Shown: positions 54,279 through 63,652, numbered from the stretch's first letter. The stretch is DNA of 64,000 nt from Candidatus Helarchaeota archaeon (GCA_019058315.1 JAHPZH010000001.1:135938-199937), one strand, 5' to 3'. Translations and numbers: made by a program. The notes: generated by a model not told the origin, from the letters alone.

Positions 54279-54806
54279 TTGATTTACAACCTTTTTATTT
54301 TAACAAAATCTGGCATAGCGATTTTTTATAAAACTTATTCGCCAGAATCTATTATTAATAATGAGGTTATGGTAGCTGCTTTTTTTTCAGCAATGTTTTC
54401 GTTTTCTAACAATCTTACAGGACGTTCTCTAGATTTATTACGTGTAGGCGAAAGACAATTCGTTATAAAAGAAACAGCTGATTTATTAATTATAGTTTTA
54501 GTCGATAATGACGATAATATGTCCGAGATTCTTGAAAAATTAGACTCTTTAGTTGATTTTTTGTATAAGAACTATAGTGTATATATTACAAAAAGAACGT
54601 TTGACGGAGATTTAGAACGTTTTGCAGGTATCGAGCTAGAAATTGATAATATAATATTAAAAAAGCCAGTTTCTAAAACAAGTAGTAGTGTTTTGGAAAC
54701 TCTTGAAGAAATTAAAAGATTATTGAACACTCGTAAGAAAGGTACAAAATTAAAATTGGATAAGTTATTGGATGAAAAAATAAAAGAAGCGAAAAAACAA
54801 TCTTAA
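54279..54806 (+). CDS. Solo longin-like domain protein
   Basis: 175 residues: about 120 residues of longin-like fold (YNLFILTKSGIAIFYKTY start, then AAFFSAMFSFSNNL and LLIIVLVDNDD strands) followed by a charged helical tail with KRLLNTRKKGTKLKLDKLL. Similar in rhythm to the sensor halves of the 7TM proteins and to the N-termini of the longin-GTPases. It starts at TTG 54279. No membrane span. A soluble partner or effector in the same signalling family is plausible. Confidence 0.65.
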   Translation: MIYNLFILTKSGIAIFYKTYSPESIINNEVMVAAFFSAMFSFSNNLTGRSLDLLRVGERQFVIKETADLLIIVLVDNDDNMSEILEKLDSLVDFLYKNYSVYITKRTFDGDLERFAGIELEIDNIILKKPVSKTSSSVLETLEEIKRLLNTRKKGTKLKLDKLLDEKIKEAKKQS

Positions 54807-54858
54807 TAATCTTGTACTACTAAAGAAATCTTGTTAAACTCTTTTTTTTTTAGATTTG

Positions 54859-55863
54859 TTAGATAATTATTGAAATTGTAAACATCGCAATACTACAAAT
54901 AACTGGATTTAATATGTTATCTGATGCTTTTATTGGTGGAGAATAAAAATCAATTAGAAATAGAACTAATGCACCAGTTAAACTAATAATTATACCTTCT
55001 AATAAATTGCCATCAGGATATTGGGGAAGTAGAACCAAATATGATAGAAGTGAAAAACCAAAGCCGGCAATAAAACCACCAATACAACCTTCCCAAGTTT
55101 TTCTAGATTTTCCTCCATGTAATTTATGCTTTCCATAACTAATTCCAATAATTGTAGCAAATGCATCTCCTAATGCGGCAATTGCTATAGTTGCCATACC
55201 TATTTTTGGTGGAAAAAATAAAACTGCAAATAAACCTCCTGCAGCTAAATAAATATGTGGTCCAAAAAAATATCGTTCTTTTTCTCGATAAATATTACTT
55301 ACTGCCTTTATCGGGTAATAACGGAATTTATAAAGCCTAATGAGGTCAGAAAAAGATGCAATAAAAAAAACAATTAATATCGCGAAAACAGTTATCATCT
55401 GACCTGCATTTGGGATTATATATGGTGTTTTCATCCAGATTAATGCATGAACTATAAAGAAAAACTGTGTATAACCATGTGTTGTTCCCATTGCAGTAGC
55501 TGATGAAAAAACTGCTATAGAAACAAAATCACCAATAAATAAATAACAGATAAGTACTGCATCAATAACTGTATGGAAAAGTTTTCGTGCAATTTCTAAA
55601 TCCATGGGCGCAATTGCATCTTTATGTATTACTTTCTTTTGAGCTTCTTCGGTTATATATTTTTTTTGAATATATTCTTTAATTGCATAAACTCCAAAGA
55701 AATATATTAGAATTGGAATGAAAAGAAGAATAGTATTTGGAAAAGGAGGAGTTAACGGAAGGTTCATTGCTGCGGAAGGGTCATATGGGCTCTCCAGCAT
55801 AACTAATAAACCACGTAAAAAGAAATATATTCCTATAACAATTATTACTATTGATGTAATCAC
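54859..55863 (-). CDS. Dolichol kinase/phosphatidate cytidylyltransferase-like membrane enzyme
   Basis: 334 residues with about nine spans. The conserved block LGDAFATIIGISYGKHKLHGGKSRKTWEGCIGG (about 230-262), and earlier ARKLFHT, are those of the SEC59/dolichol-phytol kinase family, which shares a fold with CDP-diglyceride synthetases. It would phosphorylate a polyprenol with CTP, or make a CDP-lipid, in lipid or N-glycan synthesis. The family match is good but the substrate is not decided. Confidence 0.8.
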   Translation of the reverse strand: MITSIVIIVIGIYFFLRGLLVMLESPYDPSAAMNLPLTPPFPNTILLFIPILIYFFGVYAIKEYIQKKYITEEAQKKVIHKDAIAPMDLEIARKLFHTVIDAVLICYLFIGDFVSIAVFSSATAMGTTHGYTQFFFIVHALIWMKTPYIIPNAGQMITVFAILIVFFIASFSDLIRLYKFRYYPIKAVSNIYREKERYFFGPHIYLAAGGLFAVLFFPPKIGMATIAIAALGDAFATIIGISYGKHKLHGGKSRKTWEGCIGGFIAGFGFSLLSYLVLLPQYPDGNLLEGIIISLTGALVLFLIDFYSPPIKASDNILNPVICSIAMFTISIII

Positions 55864-56049
55864 TGTTGAATAATAAGCTTCTTTATTATCAAAATTTTTT
55901 GCAGTTTTTATAAAAACTACTGAAATTATTAGTAGGATTACCCCTATTACCGCATTAGCAATTCCAAAAATTTTTTTCTCACCTATAATTGAATGTATTA
56001 ATAGATAGGAATAATACTTTTATTATTATCTTGGGACTTAAGAAATTGA

Positions 56050-56244
56050 ATGAAGTTAACTGATTTTTATTTGTTAGAAGTTCTCGGGCTAATTTCGATA
56101 ATGTTTATTGTAGGTACGGTCATTTTTTTTATCTTGGCGGTAATTTATGAAAGAAATTCAAAATTTTTTGCAATCTTGGGAGGAGCAACAAGTAGTATTA
56201 CGTTAGTTCTTTTTATAATTTCAATGATTGTCGGGACGGCTTAA
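56050..56244 (+). CDS. Small two-span membrane protein
   Basis: 64 residues with two hydrophobic spans (about 8-30 and 40-62) and few loops. No family. ATG 56050 after TAAGAAATTGA, without a clear Shine-Dalgarno. Reported because composition and start look genic and the neighbouring sequence offers no better frame. Confidence 0.45.
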   Translation: MKLTDFYLLEVLGLISIMFIVGTVIFFILAVIYERNSKFFAILGGATSSITLVLFIISMIVGTA

Positions 56245-56385
56245 TTTATTTGAAAGATTTTACTTTTTTCAGATTTATTCTATTGTTTTTCAAAATTTGC
56301 ATAAATCTAAACTTATTAAACTAATATTTTTTATATTACATAACAAAGAAATTTTAGAATAAATTTACAAAATTTGGCGATTTAA

Positions 56386-57012
56386 TTGTCAAAAGATTGG
56401 AAAGAAAATTTTAATGACTTTAAATGCAAGGTTTGCAATTTTCCTTTAATCTTATATGAAGTTCAAGCTAAAAAAGATACCACTATTTTTAAAGCCAAAT
56501 GTCCAGCTCATGGATTTGGAACTATAAAAATTCCAACAGGTGTGGTTTCAAATTTCATTCCACAAATTACAGATCAGATTTTTCGTTGTTTTACATGCGG
56601 TGGATCTGCCACTCTTGATCAAATGGTAGATAAAGATGTCTGGAAAATTATAAAAGTAAAATGTCCAATTCATGGTATTTCAAAAAAATATAAATATAAT
56701 TATCACGTGTTTTCAGAAGTTTGGGCTTTTAAACAGAAAGGAATTTCGGCAACTAAACCAATAGAAAAGAAAATCCCTATAAAAGAACCTCCGAAGGAAA
56801 AGAAAAAGACTGAAAGAGAAGAAATCCAATTCTGTAGGGAATGTGGAGTTAAATTAAAACCAGATTATCTTTTTTGTAATAAATGTGGAGTTAAAATAAT
56901 CAAAGTTCCAATTAAAAAAGATGCACCTAAAGAACAGAATTTTTGTGGGGAATGTGGCTATCCGACTGACCATAAATATAAGTTTTGTATTCGATGTGGA
57001 ACAAAATTATGA
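56386..57012 (+). CDS. Multi-zinc-ribbon protein
   Basis: 208 residues with four metal sites: CKVCNF...CPAHG (14-46), CFTCGG...CPIHG (66-99), then two classic double-ribbon blocks FCRECGVKLKPDYLFCNKCG and FCGECGYPTDHKYKFCIRCG at the C-terminus, separated by Lys/Pro-rich linkers (about 125-140). Zinc ribbons of this kind mediate protein or nucleic-acid contacts in archaea. TTG start at 56386. It precedes the mcr region by about 190 bp but is not clearly in its operon. Confidence 0.75.
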   Translation: MSKDWKENFNDFKCKVCNFPLILYEVQAKKDTTIFKAKCPAHGFGTIKIPTGVVSNFIPQITDQIFRCFTCGGSATLDQMVDKDVWKIIKVKCPIHGISKKYKYNYHVFSEVWAFKQKGISATKPIEKKIPIKEPPKEKKKTEREEIQFCRECGVKLKPDYLFCNKCGVKIIKVPIKKDAPKEQNFCGECGYPTDHKYKFCIRCGTKL

Positions 57013-57122
57013 GAGATTTTAACAAAAAATCTTAAATTTCTAGATATAAAACCGTCAAAAACATAAAAAGTCTGGAATTAAATAATTTTTTACGCTAATA
57101 GAATAAATAAATTAGATTTAAG

Positions 57123-57134
57123 TGTGATATCACA
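57123..57134. promoter_or_regulatory. 12-bp palindrome before the first gene of the mcr region
   Basis: TGTGATATCACA is a perfect palindrome at 57123-57134, about 65 bases upstream of the 57200 start, a distance suited to an operator near a promoter. It has the two-arm form (TGTGA-TCACA) of many dimeric regulator sites. No other copy was noticed upstream of mcrB. Confidence 0.5.
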
Positions 57135-57199
57135 AACAGATCAAATTTAATAATTATTTCATTCTCACAATATTTAATTCAGATCTGGAAGATTAGAAG

Positions 57200-58231
57200 T
57201 TGAGATTTGACATTTATAAACAGATGTGGCCTTTAGCCCGTCATATTTATCAAGCATTATGTATCGAAAAGACAATTGAGATTCCAAATGTTACCAATGA
57301 TACAAAGATAGACGATATTTATTTAAAAGAACCATGGTTCTCAATAACGCAAGAAATAATTAATGAAGTTTCTGCAAGAATGGATACGGCAATTGTGCAT
57401 GCTAAAGAATATCAAGAAAATAAAGAAAAAATTTATACTGATTTCTGGATGTTACCTCCAAGCGTCGCAATATCTTCAAATATTCAAAAAGATACTACAC
57501 AACTTATTTATGGAAAAAAATGTACTTGTAGCTTCGTCCTCTTAGATGATTTTACCGGTGAGCTACTCGCTATCTGGAGTAATTATCTCGAAGCAGGTTT
57601 TCCAGTAGATCGCTATTATATAGCCCCTATTTTGGAAGGTCATGAAAGTGATAACGAGCTTTTCAATAGGAGGCATTTAAAATTAGGGGAAAAGCTAAGA
57701 GATATTGCAAAGAAGAAAGATAGAACATTAGTAGAATCTGCTAAGTATATTTTAGACATTCTGTATGATCTTAGAAATGAAAAACATCCGGAGCGAGTAA
57801 AAGCAAACTTCTTTATTTGTATGTCATTAATAAGTGGTTCAATAAATCAAATGGTTATGAGATCTAATTATGATGTCCTAGCAACAATTTGGGATGGGGT
57901 TAATTCAAAGAATTTGGGATATCCAGAGCAATATTTTTTCTATTATCCCTGGCCACCAATATTAAATACATTATTTGCTGCTCCCCGTGACATTTGGATT
58001 CAAAGACTCACATCTCTTACAACTAAAGGTCGATTTTACCTTAATCATCAAGAGACCAAATGTTCCGTAATGAATGAAAAATTCGGTCGGTATCGATATT
58101 TAATACCTAATAAAGAACAATTATTAAAAGCTAAAATTCCATCAATAAAAGAAGGACGGAATGAGTATATTTTCCCAGAAACTGAAAATCCCATCCCTCT
58201 TGATATTAAAGAAAGAAGCTTTATTGAATAA
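57200..58231 (+). CDS. Unknown protein, paralog 1 upstream of mcrB
   Basis: 343 residues, not a family I recognise. It aligns with the next gene over most of its length: LPPSVAIS/FPPVIFVR, LIYG (103-106), FNRRHLKLGEKLR (155-167), ILDILYDLRNE (184-194), LATIWDGV (227-234) and YPWPPILNTLFA (249-260). Trp, Tyr and Pro are unusually frequent and conserved. No membrane span, metal cluster or nucleotide loop. TTG start behind GGAAG. Because it sits in front of the mcr genes it may serve alkyl-CoM metabolism or Mcr assembly; that is inference only. Confidence 0.7.
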   Translation: MRFDIYKQMWPLARHIYQALCIEKTIEIPNVTNDTKIDDIYLKEPWFSITQEIINEVSARMDTAIVHAKEYQENKEKIYTDFWMLPPSVAISSNIQKDTTQLIYGKKCTCSFVLLDDFTGELLAIWSNYLEAGFPVDRYYIAPILEGHESDNELFNRRHLKLGEKLRDIAKKKDRTLVESAKYILDILYDLRNEKHPERVKANFFICMSLISGSINQMVMRSNYDVLATIWDGVNSKNLGYPEQYFFYYPWPPILNTLFAAPRDIWIQRLTSLTTKGRFYLNHQETKCSVMNEKFGRYRYLIPNKEQLLKAKIPSIKEGRNEYIFPETENPIPLDIKERSFIE

Positions 58232-58264
58232 TTTTTAATAATTTTTAATGAAATTGTGTAGATA

Positions 58265-59419
58265 ATGAGCCAATTTAATTATGGTGATATTCCGGATTCA
58301 GTTCCTTCAAAACCTTTGCTTCCTTTAGGTGAACATCTATGGAAATTATATAAGAAACTCGGATGGGATTATTTCATACAAAAATTTACTGATCCGAGTG
58401 TAGGTTATTTCCCAGAATTTGCAGAATTTATCAGTGAAAAGTTTCAAACAGCCGTTGATACAACTAAAAAAGTTCTTAATGAGGAAATCAATGAACCTGA
58501 TAAAGTTCTAACAACTTGGTTTTTTCCTCCAGTAATTTTCGTCCGTTCTGACCTTCAAATGGGGACTACAAAACTTATTTACGGGGATTCAACTGATATA
58601 ACGTTTACTATTATGAATGATACCAACTACGAAATAGAATTGCTATGGAATGGGCATATGGAGGAGGGTCTACCTGTCGATTATTGGTACATCAGTGGCG
58701 AAGATGAAGTATTTGATAGGAGACATATGAAACTAGGGTACAAACTTCGGGAAATTCCCAAAAAAATTAAAAATTTTGTAAAAAGTGGAAATCGTATTTT
58801 AGATATATTACGAGATGTTCGAAATGAGCGAAGTCCACAATGGGCTGACGCTGCGTATTCCACATGTATGCTTTGGATTTCTGGGGCTACCAATATATTT
58901 TGTGAACCTTCAAGTTGGAGTGCGCTTGCAGAAATCTGGGATGGTGTCACCGCTAAAAAAAATTATGGGAGACCTGACCATTGGTTCTGCTATACCCCCT
59001 GGCCTCCTATTTTAAGAACTCTATTTGCTATGGACCGTGATGAATGGACTATTAGATTAACAGGTCTATTAACCAGCCATCATTTATTTATCAATGGCTT
59101 TGAACCAAAGATGAAGAGTTTTCATAAGAATATTATACCCGAAATTTGGGAATGTATAATAGATAATATGAAAGAAAAAGGAGTTCCTACTCCAAGGCAG
59201 ACCCTAGGTTGTAAAATCCCCAATCTAAAAAATAAAAAGAAATTTCAACGAGAAGAATTTGAATTTAATTATCCAAGTGGTACCAAAATTATGCCTTACG
59301 AATGGGGATTAACAGATGATGAAATCTTTGATGGAATTTATACTGATTTTACCCATGAAACACCATCAGAACTAAATTATGGGAAAGAACATATAATTAA
59401 AATTGGAATTGGTAAGTAA
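58265..59419 (+). CDS. Unknown protein, paralog 2 upstream of mcrB
   Basis: 384 residues, related to the preceding protein: FFPPVIFVRSDLQMGTTKLIYG (86-107), FDRRHMKLGYKLRE (150-163), ILDILRDVRNE (178-188), LAEIWDGV (221-228) and TPWPPILRTLFA (244-255). It differs in a longer N- and C-terminus. It begins 33 bases after the first paralog and ends about 180 bases before mcrB, on the same strand. No known motif. A two-subunit enzyme or carrier made of both paralogs is possible. Confidence 0.7.
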   Translation: MSQFNYGDIPDSVPSKPLLPLGEHLWKLYKKLGWDYFIQKFTDPSVGYFPEFAEFISEKFQTAVDTTKKVLNEEINEPDKVLTTWFFPPVIFVRSDLQMGTTKLIYGDSTDITFTIMNDTNYEIELLWNGHMEEGLPVDYWYISGEDEVFDRRHMKLGYKLREIPKKIKNFVKSGNRILDILRDVRNERSPQWADAAYSTCMLWISGATNIFCEPSSWSALAEIWDGVTAKKNYGRPDHWFCYTPWPPILRTLFAMDRDEWTIRLTGLLTSHHLFINGFEPKMKSFHKNIIPEIWECIIDNMKEKGVPTPRQTLGCKIPNLKNKKKFQREEFEFNYPSGTKIMPYEWGLTDDEIFDGIYTDFTHETPSELNYGKEHIIKIGIGK

Positions 59420-59556
59420 GAATGATAGGTACAATTGATAATTAAGATGATTTTACCAAATAATTCTGTATTAAATTATAACAACTTAGAAAGAAAACAA
59501 AATAAACAAAAATAATAATTTTAATTATATTATTAGTTTGAATTTTTTAATTTTTT

Positions 59557-59571
59557 AAATCAAATTGATTT
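59557..59571. promoter_or_regulatory. Possible operator before mcrB
   Basis: AAATCAA-a-TTGATTT is a seven-base inverted repeat about 26 bases before the mcrB start in an otherwise A/T-rich spacer. It may be a regulator site or chance in AT-rich DNA. Confidence 0.3.
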
Positions 59572-59597
59572 CATTAGAACTTATTTTAGTGATTTGA

Positions 59598-60995
59598 TTG
59601 AAATATAAGGATATTTTTGATTTATATAGTGATACTGGTGAATGTTTGGCTGAGGACGTTCCTCTTGAAGCAATATCCCCAATGTATAACAAACATGTCC
59701 AAAAACTTCTAAAAATCTTTCGTACGACAGCTTTTATAGATCTCGAAAAAGTCCAAAATATGTTCTCCAGAGGTCGTGCAGGACATACTACGAGTGTTAG
59801 ACAAGATGAAGTTCAAATGAAACAATACTCAAGAAAACTACCTATTATTCGTCAAGCTAAAGAAATTGCAGAGAAAATGGAAGAAATAATAGATATTAAG
59901 CCACTTGATGGCAATGGGGAAAAGGATACAGAAATTAAATTGTTTAATAACGATAAAATGATACTTGTAAAAATGTCTAACCAAAGAATGGGTATATCCA
60001 CCAGTAGAGCTCCCGTATTTACAATAACGGGTTTAGCCTTTGGACAAGCAGTTTCTGAGATTTTTGATATTACTCCAGAAACAGATCCAGATGCTTGTGC
60101 TTTCTTAAAAAACGTCATATTTGGTCGTTATCCCCAAACAGTTACTTTTCAACCAGGAAATCCTGTGAGTAGTTTTTTGAATCCCCCACAACAACAAGAG
60201 GGTATTGGCTTAGGTTATCGTGGAATTACGATAAATCACTTAGTTGCGTTATCTAATAGGCGTACCTTTGACGCAGTGGCTCTCACAAGCGTTTTAGAAC
60301 AAGGTTGTCAATTTGAGACTGGTAATGCATTAGGATGGTACGAAAGATATAATTTATTAGGTTTTGCTTACCAGGGGTTAAATGCAGATTGCTTAGTATT
60401 AGATTTAATTGAAGATAATGGTGATGGTACCGTAGGTACTGTAATTCACTCACTTATGAAACGTGCGTTAGAGGATGGAGTCATTGAACCAAGAGGAGAT
60501 AAATTTCCAGATGTTCAAACAGGTGGTTATAAATTATATAAAACTCCTGACTTTCCTTTATGGAATGGATATACTTGCGCTGGTCTTTTAGCTGCCTGTA
60601 TAGCCAACGTTGGAGCAAGCCGAGCTGCTCAATGCGTTTCTGCAGTTTTAGCTGGATTTGGCGATATGCTTACATTTGAATCAGGAGGTTTACCCGACCC
60701 AGATTGTGGAAGAGTTATGGGTACAGGGTTAGGATACTGTTTTTATACTCATAGTATTTATGGTGGGGCAGGTCCAGGAGCATTTCCAATGGATAATGTA
60801 TTAGTAAAACATACATCTGGGTTTTTTACTCCTTGTGTAGCTGCAGCTATGTGTTTAGATGCTGGAACACAAATTTTTGGACCTGAAGCTACTTCAAAGG
60901 GTTTTTTTACAATTCGTGAACAATTCGAAGATTTTAAAGATCCTTTAATAAAAATTGCAGATGCAGCTATAGAAATAAAGAAGAAATTAAGGTAA
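59598..60995 (+). CDS. mcrB: Methyl/alkyl-coenzyme M reductase, beta subunit
   Basis: 465 residues, slightly longer than the usual 440. The C-terminal signature HSIYGGAGPGAF followed by LVKHTSGFFTPCVAAAMCLDAGTQIFGPEATS is diagnostic of McrB, including the Tyr of YGGxGPG at the active site. LGYRGITINHLVALSNRRTFDAVAL matches the mid-region. It starts at TTG 59598 with GTGAT upstream. First gene of the mcrB-mcrG-mcrA block; no mcrC or mcrD is interposed as in methanogens. Together with McrA and McrG it forms an F430 enzyme; the diverged McrA argues for alkyl-CoM rather than methyl-CoM. Confidence 0.95.
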   Translation: MKYKDIFDLYSDTGECLAEDVPLEAISPMYNKHVQKLLKIFRTTAFIDLEKVQNMFSRGRAGHTTSVRQDEVQMKQYSRKLPIIRQAKEIAEKMEEIIDIKPLDGNGEKDTEIKLFNNDKMILVKMSNQRMGISTSRAPVFTITGLAFGQAVSEIFDITPETDPDACAFLKNVIFGRYPQTVTFQPGNPVSSFLNPPQQQEGIGLGYRGITINHLVALSNRRTFDAVALTSVLEQGCQFETGNALGWYERYNLLGFAYQGLNADCLVLDLIEDNGDGTVGTVIHSLMKRALEDGVIEPRGDKFPDVQTGGYKLYKTPDFPLWNGYTCAGLLAACIANVGASRAAQCVSAVLAGFGDMLTFESGGLPDPDCGRVMGTGLGYCFYTHSIYGGAGPGAFPMDNVLVKHTSGFFTPCVAAAMCLDAGTQIFGPEATSKGFFTIREQFEDFKDPLIKIADAAIEIKKKLR

Positions 60996-61001
60996 TTAAA
61001 A

Positions 61002-61820
61002 ATGACAGAAATAAAAGAAAGAAAAAGAAAGAAATTTAAGCATAAAGTAGATTATAGCCCACAATTATATCCCGGTTCAGAACCGGTTGCTGAACGTAGA
61101 CGTAAAATAATGAATCCTAATAAACGATTAATTAAACTAAGAGACATTCCAGATGATGAAATTGTAATGATTCTAGGTCATAGATCACCTGGTGCATTAT
61201 ATACCAGTATTCATCCTCCCCTTGATGAAATTATAGAACCATTTGATCCTGTAAAACATATCATTAAACCCACTGCTGGAGCTCGTGCTGGAGATAGAAT
61301 GAGATTTGTTCAATTTTCTGATAGTTTTTGGAGACCCGTAATTGCTCCCTGGTTGAGAGCAAGGTTATATTTTAGTCGATTTCGCGGAGTAGATACAGTA
61401 ATTTATTCTGGTCGCCAATTATTAGAGATGCGTGAAAGAGATATTGAAGAAGCTACTAGAATTCTAATTGAAACCGAATTATTCGATCCAGCCCGAACTG
61501 CTTTACGTGGGTTGACAGTACATGGGCATGCTTTACGTCTGGATTCGAATGGTTTGATGTTTGATGCTCGAAAAAGGTATGTTTATGATCCTGATATTAA
61601 TGAAGTTATATATGTGAAAGATATGCATGCCCAAGTTCTTGATGAACCAATTGCAGTTGGTAGACCTTTAACTGAAGAAGAATTAATGGCTATGGATGTT
61701 ACTTATCGTTGGGATTCCGCCCAATACAAATCTCGTACAGACATATTAGCAGTCATAGCTAGAATTTCAAAATTTAGAATATTAGGGGGATTTAAACCAG
61801 ATTTAATTAATGGAAGATAA
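61002..61820 (+). CDS. mcrG: Methyl/alkyl-coenzyme M reductase, gamma subunit
   Basis: 272 residues. YPGSEPVAERRRKIMNP (27-43), then LGHRSPGALYTSIHPPLDE, GARAGDRMRFVQFSDSFW and SGRQLLEMRERD match McrG, as do FDPARTALRGLTVHGHALRLDSNG and the C-terminal ILGGF. It begins 6 bases after mcrB ends and is followed by mcrA after 13 bases, so all three are one transcript. The N-terminal 25 residues are a Lys-rich extension compared with methanogens. Confidence 0.95.
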   Translation: MTEIKERKRKKFKHKVDYSPQLYPGSEPVAERRRKIMNPNKRLIKLRDIPDDEIVMILGHRSPGALYTSIHPPLDEIIEPFDPVKHIIKPTAGARAGDRMRFVQFSDSFWRPVIAPWLRARLYFSRFRGVDTVIYSGRQLLEMRERDIEEATRILIETELFDPARTALRGLTVHGHALRLDSNGLMFDARKRYVYDPDINEVIYVKDMHAQVLDEPIAVGRPLTEEELMAMDVTYRWDSAQYKSRTDILAVIARISKFRILGGFKPDLINGR

Positions 61821-61833
61821 ATGGTGATTTTAT

Positions 61834-63639
61834 ATGGGAAAAGATTTAGCTTTTAAAAAAGATGAAGTCGCAGGCGAAAGTCGTTATAAGTACGAACTTT
61901 CTGAAATTGCAAAAAAGTTTCTTCCAATAGAAAAAGAAAGGTTAATTTATCGAACCATGAAAAAAGTCTTTGATATTGATCCTATGTCCATTATTGATCC
62001 TAAGATGTATCATCGCGGGGGATATAGGCAGTTAAGCTCAAAGAAAAAATTTACTGAATTAGGGAAACAAATAGCAAAAGAAAGAGGAATTCCGGCATAT
62101 AGTAGATCCGTAGGGATTCCCTTAGGTCAAAGGGCTTTGGAGCCCTATGTAATATCTGGTACAGAGATTATTGTAGATTATGATGACTTACATCATGTTA
62201 ATAATGCAGCCATACAGCAAATGCTTGATGATGTTAAGCGAACAGTAATCCTCAATTTAGATCTACCTCATCAAGTATTACAAGTTAGAGCAGGAAAAGA
62301 AATAACACCTGAAACTGTTAATTTATACTTAGAAACTTGTCAGCATACAATAGCAGGAGGAGCTGTAGCACAAGAACACATGGCAGAAATTAATCCTGGT
62401 CTTACTAGTGATTCTTATGTAAAAGTTATAACTGGAAGTGATGAAGTTAAAGACAATTTGGATAGACGATATCTAATCGATATAGATAAACTCTTTCATC
62501 CTACTCGAGCTGAAGCTTTAAAAAATGCGATTGGTAATACGATGTTTATGGTAGCAAGAGTTCCTACAATAACAGTTCGTATGGGTGATGGAGGAGTTGT
62601 TTACAGATGGGCAGCTATGCAATCTTCAATGGCATTTATTTCTGCATACCATCTAACTGGAGAGTCAATAATTTCAGATATAGCATTTGCTGCAAAATCT
62701 GCTCAATGTATTGTGATGGGAGAAAGAACTTGGTATTCTCGTGCGAGAAGCCAAAATGAACCTGGAGGAATTCCATTTGGATACATAGCTGATATATGTC
62801 AATGTTTTTCGGCCCTTCCTGCCGGAAGAAGTTTTATTGATATTATAGTAGATGATATTGAAGAAGGAAGAAAATATTTACATGCTATGGCAGAAGGTTT
62901 GGGAACTGTAGGTACTCTTTTAACAGAATTACTTTGGTATGGCTTTTATATGTCTGGCGGACTTGGATTTTCTACAGGAGTAGCCGCAGGTGCTTATTGT
63001 GGTAATGTAATCGAAGATTTCGTAGATTCTTTATCGGAATTAATACATAAATATATGAAAGGAGTAAGGAAAGTTCCTCCTAAATGGGATACTGTAAGAT
63101 GGATTATCGACACTTCTATCCAAATTATGATGGAAACATATGAAAAATATCCTAGCCTCATGGAATACCATTGGGGAGGGGCTCATAGAATTTCACTGAT
63201 TGGCGGGCTTGCTGGAAATACTGCCTCTATGCTTACTGGCTCACCAATTTTAGGTCTTGCTGGAATAAATTATACTATAGCATTACTCATGAAGGAAGGT
63301 TGGGTTAGAACTGGCTGGGCAGGACAAGAAGTCCAAGACCATGTAGGTCTTGCCTATTCTATGGCCTTAAGGATGGAAGAAGGTGGAGTTCCTGAATTAA
63401 GAGGTGCGAATTACCCAGTCGCCTCATATACCGCTGGACATAGTGCAAGTTATATCGGGGCATGTCTAACATCGGCTATGGCAAGGGGTGATGCATTCGT
63501 TTGCAGTCCTCAAGTTAAAGTTGCATTTGCAGATCCTCATTTAATATTTGATTTCCGTAATCCCAGGTTGGAAATTGCAAAGGCTTGTCTAAAAGAATTT
63601 AAACCAGCTGGAGAAAGAAATTTAATATCTGCACTTTAA
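61834..63639 (+). CDS. mcrA: Methyl/alkyl-coenzyme M reductase, alpha subunit (diverged active site)
   Basis: 601 residues, about 50 longer than methanogen McrA. Aligned with Methanothermobacter McrA, the Ni ligand Gln (Gln99), the active-site Tyr (Tyr372, MCR Tyr333), Arg303 (methyl-Arg271) and Gly497 (thioglycine 445) are kept. His257 is Ser289, Gln400 is His451 and Cys452 is Val504. It has an N-terminal extension and short insertions between 271 and 400. Such changes are typical of alkyl-CoM reductases (Syntrophoarchaeum, Helarchaeota), so activation of ethane to butane or longer is likelier than methane. ATG 61834 behind GGTGAT. The C-terminal DPHLIFDFRNPRLEIAKACLKEFKPAGER is canonical. 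Confidence 0.95.
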   Translation: MGKDLAFKKDEVAGESRYKYELSEIAKKFLPIEKERLIYRTMKKVFDIDPMSIIDPKMYHRGGYRQLSSKKKFTELGKQIAKERGIPAYSRSVGIPLGQRALEPYVISGTEIIVDYDDLHHVNNAAIQQMLDDVKRTVILNLDLPHQVLQVRAGKEITPETVNLYLETCQHTIAGGAVAQEHMAEINPGLTSDSYVKVITGSDEVKDNLDRRYLIDIDKLFHPTRAEALKNAIGNTMFMVARVPTITVRMGDGGVVYRWAAMQSSMAFISAYHLTGESIISDIAFAAKSAQCIVMGERTWYSRARSQNEPGGIPFGYIADICQCFSALPAGRSFIDIIVDDIEEGRKYLHAMAEGLGTVGTLLTELLWYGFYMSGGLGFSTGVAAGAYCGNVIEDFVDSLSELIHKYMKGVRKVPPKWDTVRWIIDTSIQIMMETYEKYPSLMEYHWGGAHRISLIGGLAGNTASMLTGSPILGLAGINYTIALLMKEGWVRTGWAGQEVQDHVGLAYSMALRMEEGGVPELRGANYPVASYTAGHSASYIGACLTSAMARGDAFVCSPQVKVAFADPHLIFDFRNPRLEIAKACLKEFKPAGERNLISAL

Positions 63640-63652
63640 AGATGGTGGTTAA

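Noticed and set aside
57200..59419. Assignment of the two unknown mcr-linked proteins to the uroporphyrinogen-decarboxylase/MtaA or SCP2 families
   Set aside because: Lengths are similar to MtaA-type enzymes, and a LLWNGHMEEG-type segment recalls SCP2, but the zinc and barrel motifs of MtaA are missing and the SCP2 resemblance is too short to support a name.
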